Shown here one piece after another: positions 1-5,489 of a DNA stretch of 5,508 nucleotides. Made by a program: the position numbers and the translations under genes. Source of the stretch: an uncultured Ruminococcus sp. (GTDB lineage: Bacteria > Bacillota > Clostridia > Oscillospirales > Acutalibacteraceae); contig CACXGJ010000180.1 in NCBI GenBank assembly GCA_902767125.1, forward strand, positions 1-5,508, in the 5' to 3' direction. Below the pieces are notes generated by a model. It was not told where the DNA came from, searched no databases, and saw only the letters and a list, made by a program, of their open reading frames with translations. Numbering within the stretch: the stretch's first letter is position 1; each line of letters starts with the position of its first letter.

Positions 1-1
1 G

Positions 2-1162
2 TCAGTAATAAACGTGATAAACTTCACAATGGTAACAGAGGATGCCGACAGAATAACAAACACTATTTCACACAATCGTGTAAAGTTTTTCAAAGAACCA
101 CAGGAGGAAAGCCCCCCTCCATCGAGCAGCAGTAGCAGTCAGCGTCCAAGTAAAAATTCCGGTGTCATGGGAGTAAATTCCCCTGAAATGAACGCTTCCT
201 TGAGATACTTCACATACGCATTCGACAAGGACGGCAATGCCGAAAAGATTGAACACCGAATGACGGCAGTTACAGAAGATGAAGCTATTGAATGGGCAAG
301 AAGCCTTTTAAACGAAGAAAAGGGCTGGACTGATACAATATACCGATACCGTGTATACGAGAGAGATGACAAACGAACATATGTCACAGTCATAGACCAG
401 GGACGTGAACTTCTCCCCTCTTACAGAATCCTTATAATATCCGCTGTCGGTGAAGTTCTCGTTCTTCTCATAAGCTATCTTATACTTGTAAGAGTGGGCA
501 AATCCCTTTTCAAACAATTCGAGGAAGCCGACAGAAAACAAAAATTATTCATTGCAAGCGTCGAACAGGATTTTAAAATGCCTCTCACGGTCATAAATGC
601 AAATACAGAGATCATTGAACGAAAAAACGGTACCAACGACCAAACCCAAGCTATCAACCGTCAGGTCAGAAAAATGACAGAGCTTGTAAAAAATCTCGGT
701 GCATTTTCAATATTCGAGGAAGCCGATGTTGCTCTCTCAAATACAGACCTTTCAAATATGTTCAATATAATAATCGACATACAAAAATCAAAATTCGAGG
801 AAAAAAATATTTCGCTTGAATTTGCGATCGAACCCGATATATATTTGAAATGCGATGAACAGGCGATAAGAAAAGTAATTTTGGAACTGACTCAAAATGC
901 CGTAAATTACTCCCTGACAAAAGCCTCTTTCACTCTCAAAAAACAGGGCGACAGGATAATCATTCTCCAGAAAAATGATACAAGCCTTTCCGATGGCAGT
1001 ATCGACCAAATATTCGACAGATTCACTACTCTTGAGAATGCCAAGGATAAAAATACAGTCGGACTCGGACTGTCCTATGTCAAGGATATCGTAAAGGCAC
1101 ATAACGGCAGGGTTTCGGCAAGTGTAAACGATAACGTCTTCACACTTGAAATAGCATTGTAA
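2..1162 (+). CDS. Sensor histidine kinase homologue, 5'-partial, phospho-acceptor His replaced by Gln
   Basis: Membrane two-component sensor kinase homologue. The frame is open to the window edge, and the first possible start (GTG at 14) has no ribosome binding site, so the true start and first membrane helix lie upstream. Numbering residues from that GTG, an extracytoplasmic region (about 10-135) contains a Pro/Ser-rich linker at 34-42. A membrane helix follows at about 138-161, then a dimerisation/phospho-acceptor region (174-235) and an ATPase domain (about 240-382). The N-box Asn (N295) and the G2 box GLGL (350-353) are present. The usual HExxxP motif reads QDFKMP (185-190), so the phosphorylatable His is Gln (CAG, 566-568). 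The G1 box lacks DxG and reads NDTSLS, as some divergent Firmicutes kinases do. It may be a pseudokinase, or may signal by ATP binding or phosphatase action. It ends 16 nt before the VTC gene, so it is probably cotranscribed. Family assignment is firm; activity is uncertain. Confidence 0.9.
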   Translation, partial: SVINVINFTMVTEDADRITNTISHNRVKFFKEPQEESPPPSSSSSSQRPSKNSGVMGVNSPEMNASLRYFTYAFDKDGNAEKIEHRMTAVTEDEAIEWARSLLNEEKGWTDTIYRYRVYERDDKRTYVTVIDQGRELLPSYRILIISAVGEVLVLLISYLILVRVGKSLFKQFEEADRKQKLFIASVEQDFKMPLTVINANTEIIERKNGTNDQTQAINRQVRKMTELVKNLGAFSIFEEADVALSNTDLSNMFNIIIDIQKSKFEEKNISLEFAIEPDIYLKCDEQAIRKVILELTQNAVNYSLTKASFTLKKQGDRIIILQKNDTSLSDGSIDQIFDRFTTLENAKDKNTVGLGLSYVKDIVKAHNGRVSASVNDNVFTLEIAL

Positions 1163-1178
1163 AGGGAGGCGGCAAAAA

Positions 1179-1892
1179 ATGGCAGTTGTTTCAAATCCCG
1201 TTGTGGTAATGAAGCGGTATGAAATGAAATACATAATGTCACCGGAACAGACAGAGTATTTCAAGGAAAGCGTAAAGTACTATATGAAAATAGACAAGTT
1301 CGGTCTTACTTCGATCGCCTCTCTCTATTACGACACACCAAATTACAGACTTATCAGAACCTCGGTCGAAAAACCTCCTTTCAAGGAAAAAATACGTCTC
1401 CGTTCCTATGGCATTGCAACAGATTCCTCCCCCGTATTCCTCGAGCTGAAACGCAAGGCTTACGGAATAGTCTACAAAAGGCGTGTACAGTCAACTATCC
1501 CGCTCGTCAAAAAATTCTTTTACGGTGAGGGCGATATATGTGCAGGCGGTCAGATAAACAAGGAAATAACTACTTTCCGTGACTATTATCAGACGCTTGT
1601 ACCCGCCTGTATGATAATCTACGACAGAGTGGCATATTTTCAGCCTGACGGCGATCTGCGACTGACTATTGACCACAACCCTCGATACAGATATGAAGAC
1701 CTTGATCTGCGAGTCTCCATGAACGGCAATTCTCTTTTAAAGGACGGCTACACTATACTCGAAGTAAAAGTACAGCAGGCTGTTCCGCTGTGGCTTTCGG
1801 ATATACTTACAAAAGGCAAAATATATAAGGGCAGTTTTTCAAAATACGGTGAGGCTTACAGACAGCAGCTCCTCCGAACAAGAAATTTATGA
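1179..1892 (+). CDS. VTC-domain protein (polyphosphate polymerase-type, CYTH/triphosphate-tunnel fold)
   Basis: A 237-residue soluble protein matching the VTC domain, the catalytic tunnel domain of the yeast Vtc4 polyphosphate polymerase. It shows the charged strands expected of the tunnel: RYEMKY (13-18), SLYYDT (48-53), KIRLR (71-75), ELKRK (89-93), KRR (100-102), DR (149-150), RLTID (161-165), LEVKV (194-198) and a terminal SKYG (221-224). The basic residues would bind triphosphate or polyphosphate, and E89 and E195 would bind metal. The family role is polymerisation of ATP gamma-phosphate; the activity of stand-alone bacterial versions is less certain. No signal peptide or membrane helix is present, so the protein is cytosolic. 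The start is ATG 1179, 9 nt after AAGGGAGG (1162-1169), which overlaps the kinase stop; ATG 1209 is a weaker alternative. The following gene could be its membrane partner, much as yeast VTC chains couple this domain to membrane helices. Confidence 0.9.
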   Translation: MAVVSNPVVVMKRYEMKYIMSPEQTEYFKESVKYYMKIDKFGLTSIASLYYDTPNYRLIRTSVEKPPFKEKIRLRSYGIATDSSPVFLELKRKAYGIVYKRRVQSTIPLVKKFFYGEGDICAGGQINKEITTFRDYYQTLVPACMIIYDRVAYFQPDGDLRLTIDHNPRYRYEDLDLRVSMNGNSLLKDGYTILEVKVQQAVPLWLSDILTKGKIYKGSFSKYGEAYRQQLLRTRNL

Positions 1893-1895
1893 AAA

Positions 1896-1902
1896 GAAAG
1901 GA
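1896..1902 (+). promoter_or_regulatory. Ribosome binding site deciding the DUF4956 start
   Basis: GAAAGGA lies 9 nt before ATG 1912. It supports that start over the in-frame ATG at 1849, which would overlap the VTC gene by 44 nt and add 21 charged residues before the first membrane helix. Confidence 0.7.
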
Positions 1903-1911
1903 TACATCATC

Positions 1912-2583
1912 ATGTTTGATTCAATTTTTACTACCTCCCCAACCGCTGCACAATTCTTTGTTATGGCACTTTCAGCCATAGTTTCGGGTTTTATCTACGC
2001 ATGGATAATGTCTTTTAAGATCCGTGCAAAAAAACGCTTCTTCATGGTAGTTGCGATAGTTCCCTTCATGGTTGCGGCAGTTATCGCATTCGTCAAGGGA
2101 AATATCGGTGCAGGCGTTGCAATAGGCGGTGCCTTCAGTCTCATCCGCTTCAGAAGTGCCCAGGGCAGCTCTGATGAGATCGCCGCCATACTCATTGCAA
2201 TGGGTTCGGGTATCGCATTCGGAATGGGCTATATCGGCTACGGAATAGCAATACTTCTCGGCATGGCAGTTATCTTCCTCATCCTCTCACTCCTGCCCAT
2301 ATTCGAGCATAAGAGCATGGCTGAAGACAGACTTCTCCGCATAACCATCCCTGAATCACTCGAATATTCAGGTGCATTTGACGATACCTTCAAGCACTAT
2401 CTCAAAAACTGGGAAAATGCAGGCGTTAAAACAACAGGTATGGGTTCAATGTTCAGGCTCTCATTCAAGATTCAGATGAAAGATCCAAGCGAAGAAAAAG
2501 AATTTATCGATGAACTCCGTACAAAAAACGGCAATCTTGAAATAGCAGTCCTCCCATATACCGAACCTCAAAATCAGCTTTAA
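1912..2583 (+). CDS. DUF4956 family integral membrane protein
   Basis: A 223-residue membrane protein of the DUF4956 family, function unknown. Predicted helices lie at about 14-35, 43-61, 90-109 and 111-131. They enclose a conserved loop (63-85) rich in small residues that ends in SLIRFRSAQG, whose two arginines are the most distinctive feature. The C-terminal part (140-215) is soluble and looks like an alternating beta/alpha domain. The layout, a glycine-rich loop, an Arg, a Gly/Ala-rich helical pair and a small soluble domain, resembles MgtC/SapB proteins in outline; that is a remote likeness judged by eye. The gene starts 19 nt after the VTC stop and ends 12 nt before the lipoprotein start. 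The constant VTC neighbour in Clostridia suggests the two work together, perhaps in membrane coupling or polyphosphate transport. Family call is confident; function is unassigned. Confidence 0.88.
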   Translation: MFDSIFTTSPTAAQFFVMALSAIVSGFIYAWIMSFKIRAKKRFFMVVAIVPFMVAAVIAFVKGNIGAGVAIGGAFSLIRFRSAQGSSDEIAAILIAMGSGIAFGMGYIGYGIAILLGMAVIFLILSLLPIFEHKSMAEDRLLRITIPESLEYSGAFDDTFKHYLKNWENAGVKTTGMGSMFRLSFKIQMKDPSEEKEFIDELRTKNGNLEIAVLPYTEPQNQL

Positions 2584-2595
2584 GGAGATGAAACT

Positions 2596-4296
2596 ATGCT
2601 AAAAAAATGTGCAGTGATATTCATGGCACTCATACTTTCCGCCATGTCATTGACAGCGTGTTCCGACAACACCTCAACAACCACAAATACAACTTCATCG
2701 ATATCCTCACAGGTCAGTCAGGACAATGCTTCAACAGCCTCACAAAGCTCAAATTTTTCTGACAGTGATTATAAGGATATCACTTCTGAAACCGAGAATG
2801 CAGTGATAACTCTTTCGGGAAATGAGGGTACCATCTCCGACACGACAAGAGGCAGTTCGGGCAGTGAGGTCACTATCACCTCAAAGGGAATTTACAAAGT
2901 AACGGGAAGCTCTGAAAATGTAACTATAAAGATCAATGACAGCACAAAGTCGGGAAATATATATCTTGTACTCGACAATGTGAGCATGACCAATACATCA
3001 AATGCCTGTATATATGTTGAAGCGTGTGATAAGCTGATAGTACAATGCACAGGAAACAGCTTCCTTACCTACAATAATTCCGACAGCAATTCAAAAATTG
3101 ACGGTGCGATATATTCAAAGGATGATGTTACGATAAACGGTAACGGCAGTCTTGATATAAATTCAAGCCTTCATGGAATAGTCTGCAAGGAAGACATGAA
3201 AATAACAGGTGCAACTCTCAATATCAATTCCGATAATATCGGCATACAGGCAAATGATTCATTGAGGATAGACGGCGGCACGACCTCAATACAGTCCGAC
3301 CATGACAGCATACAGCTTGAAAATGACGACAATACAAGCTATTTCTGCATGGAAAGCGGCTCTTTGACCGTAAATGCGGGCTATGACGGTATTTCATTAA
3401 AATCCGCCGACAGCAGTAAGGCTTTCAACGGCAGTGTGAAAATAACGGGCGGTACTGTCAATATTACGTCAGGCGGCGGCTCGGACAATTCCAAAAACAG
3501 CAGTACCTCACAAAAGGGCATTAAATGTGACGGTGAAATAGATATAGAAAATTCCGCTGTTACAATTTCAAGTGCCGATGATGCCATTCACGGAAAAGAT
3601 AACATCACAATAAATTCCGGTACATTAAGTCTTTCATCAAGTGATGACGGCATAACAGCAACAGGTATCGTCACAATAAACAGCGGTGATATTACCATAT
3701 CCAAATCATACGAGGGTATTGAAGGCGGTTCCGTTGTGATAAACAGCGGTAATGTTTCAGTGACCTCAAGTGATGACGGTATAAATACATCAGGCGGCTC
3801 TGATACGACTGCACAGGATGACAGCTTATGGAGCGAAGATTCCAACGGAAATATAAACATAGCAGGCGGCAATATCTATATAAATTCGTCGGGTGACGGT
3901 CTTGACAGCAACGGTTCTATCTATGTGACAGGCGGTACTACCATAATAGAGGGAGCTGTGACAGACAACAACGGTGCAATTGACAAGGGCGACGGTGAAA
4001 ACTGTGTTGCGAGCATAACGGGCGGTACAGTGCTTGCATTGGGTACACCTGATATGGCTGTCAATTTTGATACGGGAACACAATGCTCTGCACTTGTGAA
4101 CATATCAGTCTCAAAGGATACCGTTATATCCGTTGATGACGGCTTGGACTTCACCTTCACCGCAACAAAGGATTTCTCCTGTGCGGTTTATTCCTCACCG
4201 AAGCTGACTCAAGGCAATAACTATACTCTCACGGCAGGCTCTGATACAGCTCAAATTGATTTCTCGTCAGGTCTTTATTATACTGATGTAAAATAA
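2596..4296 (+). CDS. Cthe_2159-like carbohydrate-binding beta-helix lipoprotein
   Basis: A 566-residue secreted lipoprotein. The N-terminus has KK, a hydrophobic core and a lipobox LTAC with lipidated Cys22, so the mature protein should be anchored on the outer face of the membrane. A Ser/Thr/Asn-rich linker (23-58) leads into a right-handed beta-helix domain resembling Clostridium thermocellum Cthe_2159, a pectate-lyase-like fold known to bind cellulose and polygalacturonate and to carry calcium. Rung motifs such as SSDDGI (348-353 and 391-396), SADDAI (326-331), AGYDGI (261-266) and SSGDGL (431-436) recur at about 22 residues; the acidic pairs are plausible calcium ligands. No lyase catalytic set could be identified. 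The start is ATG 2596, 8 nt after AAGGAG (2582-2587), which overlaps the preceding stop. It is the last gene of the apparent operon. It may bind wall or plant polysaccharide, or act as a surface partner of the VTC/DUF4956 pair. Confidence 0.88.
   Translation: MLKKCAVIFMALILSAMSLTACSDNTSTTTNTTSSISSQVSQDNASTASQSSNFSDSDYKDITSETENAVITLSGNEGTISDTTRGSSGSEVTITSKGIYKVTGSSENVTIKINDSTKSGNIYLVLDNVSMTNTSNACIYVEACDKLIVQCTGNSFLTYNNSDSNSKIDGAIYSKDDVTINGNGSLDINSSLHGIVCKEDMKITGATLNINSDNIGIQANDSLRIDGGTTSIQSDHDSIQLENDDNTSYFCMESGSLTVNAGYDGISLKSADSSKAFNGSVKITGGTVNITSGGGSDNSKNSSTSQKGIKCDGEIDIENSAVTISSADDAIHGKDNITINSGTLSLSSSDDGITATGIVTINSGDITISKSYEGIEGGSVVINSGNVSVTSSDDGINTSGGSDTTAQDDSLWSEDSNGNINIAGGNIYINSSGDGLDSNGSIYVTGGTTIIEGAVTDNNGAIDKGDGENCVASITGGTVLALGTPDMAVNFDTGTQCSALVNISVSKDTVISVDDGLDFTFTATKDFSCAVYSSPKLTQGNNYTLTAGSDTAQIDFSSGLYYTDVK
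3163..3903 (+). repeat. In-gene coding repeat: beta-helix rungs of about 22 residues
   Basis: Within the lipoprotein, turns of the type [S/A]xxDG[I/L] start at residues 190, 212, 234, 261, 326, 348, 370, 391 and 431. Several steps are exactly 22 or 21 residues, giving a 63-66 nt coding period. Each is preceded by a strand of the form I-T/N-I-N-S/G-G. Longer steps (261 to 326, 391 to 431) hold loop insertions rich in Gly, Ser and Asp. The DNA copies have diverged, so this is structural protein repetition, not a recent tandem duplication. Confidence 0.8.
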
Positions 4297-4325
4297 ATGA
4301 TTTTATGCGGAAATAAAATTGTTTA
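4294..4325 (+). terminator. AT-rich hairpin after the operon, weak terminator candidate
   Basis: The stop codon of the lipoprotein gene begins a stem pairing 4294-4306 with 4313-4325 around the loop GCGGAA. It has 13 pairs, two of them G-U, and includes a perfect ATTTTAT/ATAAAAT core. It is followed by AAAATACCCC rather than a T run, so it is not a classical intrinsic terminator. It may instead be a 3'-end stabiliser or an inefficient terminator separating the operon from the exporter. Confidence 0.4.
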
Positions 4326-4334
4326 AAATACCCC

Positions 4335-4363
4335 TTGCAAATCATTGAAATTCATGTTAAAAT
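4335..4363 (+). promoter_or_regulatory. Sigma-A-like promoter for the MATE leader RNA
   Basis: TTGCAA (4335-4340) and TAAAAT (4358-4363) are 17 bp apart, with the -10 matching five of six consensus bases. Predicted initiation near 4370 falls at the first base of the leader hairpin, as expected for a riboswitch transcript. A competing pair, TTGAAA (4345-4350) and GATAAT (4367-4372) with a 16-bp spacer, would start inside the hairpin arm and is less likely. Confidence 0.55.
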
Positions 4364-4369
4364 TCTGAT

Positions 4370-4426
4370 AATAACGAGTAGCAAACATCTGCGTAAGTCC
4401 GGTTGTTTTGCTGCCCGTTATTTTTT
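4370..4426 (+). promoter_or_regulatory. Candidate guanidine-IV (mepA-motif) riboswitch leader
   Basis: A structured leader lies between a promoter and a MATE exporter start. Its 16-nt loop (4388-4403) contains TGCGTAAGTCCGG. A short alternative helix, GCA (4381-4383) with TGC (4390-4392), would compete with the long terminator stem, as expected of a ligand-controlled antiterminator. Guanidine-IV riboswitches are known to precede mepA-type MATE genes in Clostridia and to act by transcription termination control. The match to that class rests on context and recalled consensus, not on a model search. Other leader attenuators cannot be excluded. Confidence 0.55.
4370..4426 (+). terminator. Intrinsic terminator in the MATE leader (attenuator)
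   Basis: Arms 4370-4387 and 4404-4422 pair almost completely, with one A-C mismatch (4377/4415), one G-U pair (4379/4413) and one bulged T (4408). A T tract follows (TTATTTTTTA, 4418-4427). It lies 23 nt before the MATE start codon, so read-through would be needed for expression. It shares its 5' arm with the proposed aptamer. Confidence 0.7.
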
Positions 4427-4449
4427 ATGTGAAAGGAAGTATTTATAAC

Positions 4450-5415
4450 ATGAACAATTTTTTAGGAACAGAGTCTGTCGGAAAGCTTATGGGAAAATAT
4501 GCTGTCCCGTGTATAATTTCACTCCTTGTCGGAGCATTGTACAATATCGTTGACCAGATATTCATTGCAAATGCGTCATATCTCGGCTCTTACGGAAACG
4601 CCGCAAATACAGTTGTATTCCCACTGACAGTGATCGCCCTTGCAGTAGCTGTCATGATAGGTGACGGCTGCTGTGCATTTGTCAGCCTTAATCTCGGAAT
4701 GAACGATCCCAAAAAGGCAAGAAAAAGTGTAGGAAATTCTGTTATCACGGTTATCGTCGGCAGTATGATCCTGTGCTTATTATACTTGATCTTCAGTGAC
4801 GGTATAATTGCAATGTTCGGCGGAACTGTCAATGCTGAAACATTCAGATATTCAAAAGAATATTTCTTTTATATATCCATCGGAATACCTTTTTATATGT
4901 TCGGTCAGGCTATGAATCCCATTATCCGTGCAGACGGCAGTCCCAAATTTGCAATGATATCGACACTTGCGGGAGCTGTTGTGAACGTGGTGCTTGATCC
5001 GATATTTATATTCACATTCAGGTGGGGCATGATGGGAGCAGCATTGGCAACTGTCATAGGACAGATCATAACGGCTGTCCTTGCAGTTTGGTATCTTTGT
5101 AATATGAAGCAGGTCAAGCCCTCAAAAAATGATTTTGTCCTTGAAGGCAAAGTAATATCAAAGACACTTGTTCTCGGAATTACAAGCTTTTTATCACAGA
5201 TCGCTCTTGTAGCAGCAATGGCGGCTATCAACAATATGATACGCAAATATGGTATGCTCGATCCGATATTCTCACAGGAGCAGTTTGCACAAATACCTAT
5301 GGCAGTTGTCGGGATAGTCATGAAATTCTTCCAGATAGTAATATCAGTGGTTGTCGGAATGGCAGCAGGCTGCATACCTGTTGTAGGATATAACATGGGG
5401 GGTTTTAACAGTTAA
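4450..5415 (+). CDS. MATE-family efflux transporter, 3'-truncated
   Basis: Multidrug/toxin exporter of the MATE family (MepA-like), normally about 450 residues with 12 membrane helices and driven by Na+ or H+. The start is ATG 4450, preceded by AAAGGAAG (4432-4439); an in-frame TTG at 4408 lies inside the terminator stem and is rejected. The 321-residue reading frame shows the typical N-terminus (LMGKYAVPCIISLLVGALYN), the VDQIFIA segment, a Gly/Asp-rich helix 2, NPIIRADGSPKFAM (residues 156-169), VVLDPIFIF and the start of the second half. About eight helices are present. After GYNMG the family pattern (usually a small residue then a basic loop) gives way to GFNS and a stop, exactly where the DNA becomes AT-rich. 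The last third is therefore missing and the product is probably non-functional. It stands alone behind its own promoter and leader. If the riboswitch call is right, the intact gene exported guanidine or a related cation. Confidence 0.85.
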   Translation: MNNFLGTESVGKLMGKYAVPCIISLLVGALYNIVDQIFIANASYLGSYGNAANTVVFPLTVIALAVAVMIGDGCCAFVSLNLGMNDPKKARKSVGNSVITVIVGSMILCLLYLIFSDGIIAMFGGTVNAETFRYSKEYFFYISIGIPFYMFGQAMNPIIRADGSPKFAMISTLAGAVVNVVLDPIFIFTFRWGMMGAALATVIGQIITAVLAVWYLCNMKQVKPSKNDFVLEGKVISKTLVLGITSFLSQIALVAAMAAINNMIRKYGMLDPIFSQEQFAQIPMAVVGIVMKFFQIVISVVVGMAAGCIPVVGYNMGGFNS

Positions 5416-5418
5416 AAC
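5398..5418. other. Junction with a 17-bp palindrome, possible mobile-element end or attachment site
   Basis: A run of six G (5397-5402) marks the point where MATE coding similarity stops. It abuts GTTTTAACAGTTAAAAC (5402-5418), two perfect 8-bp arms around one base. An inverted repeat exactly at a gene break suits a transposon end, a recombinase site or a regulator site. Without the other end or an uninterrupted relative, no element type can be named. Confidence 0.5.
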
Positions 5419-5430
5419 AATGTTATAAAA

Positions 5431-5462
5431 ATATGTTGACTTTTATATTTTTCGCAACATAT
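5431..5462. repeat. Inverted repeat overlapping promoter, operator candidate
   Basis: ATATGTTG (5431-5438) and CAACATAT (5455-5462) are perfect 8-bp arms separated by 16 bp. The left arm overlaps the -35 hexamer and the right arm touches the -10 hexamer, so a bound dimer would block the promoter. Confidence 0.5.
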
Positions 5463-5465
5463 AAA
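5436..5465 (+). promoter_or_regulatory. Sigma-A-like promoter reading out of the window
   Basis: TTGACT (5436-5441) and TATAAA (5460-5465), each five of six to consensus, are separated by 18 bp in very AT-rich DNA. Predicted initiation is near 5472, 18 nt before the candidate GTG start at 5490. Confidence 0.55.
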
Positions 5466-5478
5466 AACAATTTTTATA
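5460..5478. repeat. Inverted repeat at -10/transcription start region
   Basis: TATAAAAA (5460-5467) and TTTTTATA (5471-5478) are perfect 8-bp arms around CAA. It could be a second operator or only a product of high AT content. Confidence 0.35.
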
Positions 5479-5489
5479 AAGAAAGGTAG

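Noticed and set aside
14..16. GTG at 14 as the true kinase start
   Set aside because: No ribosome binding site precedes it, the frame is open to the window edge, and the first membrane helix expected for this architecture is missing.
788..1264. A 158-codon open frame on the minus strand
   Set aside because: It lies opposite the conserved kinase ATPase domain and the VTC start, and its translation shows no recognisable domain; it is an antisense shadow.
1849..1911. Upstream in-frame ATG for the DUF4956 gene
   Set aside because: It would overlap the VTC gene by 44 nt, adds a charged unconserved extension, and lacks a ribosome binding site, whereas ATG 1912 has GAAAGGA at good spacing.
3163..3903. 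CRISPR array or recent tandem DNA repeat
   Set aside because: The periodicity is at protein level inside a continuous reading frame; DNA units are diverged and there are no identical repeats with unique spacers.
4345..4372. TTGAAA/GATAAT as the MATE promoter
   Set aside because: Its start point would fall near 4379 inside the 5' arm of the leader hairpin and remove part of the stem; the TTGCAA/TAAAAT pair starts the RNA at the stem.
4408..4449. TTG at 4408 as MATE start
   Set aside because: It lies within the 3' arm of the terminator hairpin and has no ribosome binding site; ATG 4450 has AAAGGAAG and gives the family-typical N-terminus.
4905..5396. A 163-codon open frame on the minus strand
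   Set aside because: It is antisense to conserved MATE helices, and its hydrophobic content mirrors them; no independent start signal or family pattern.
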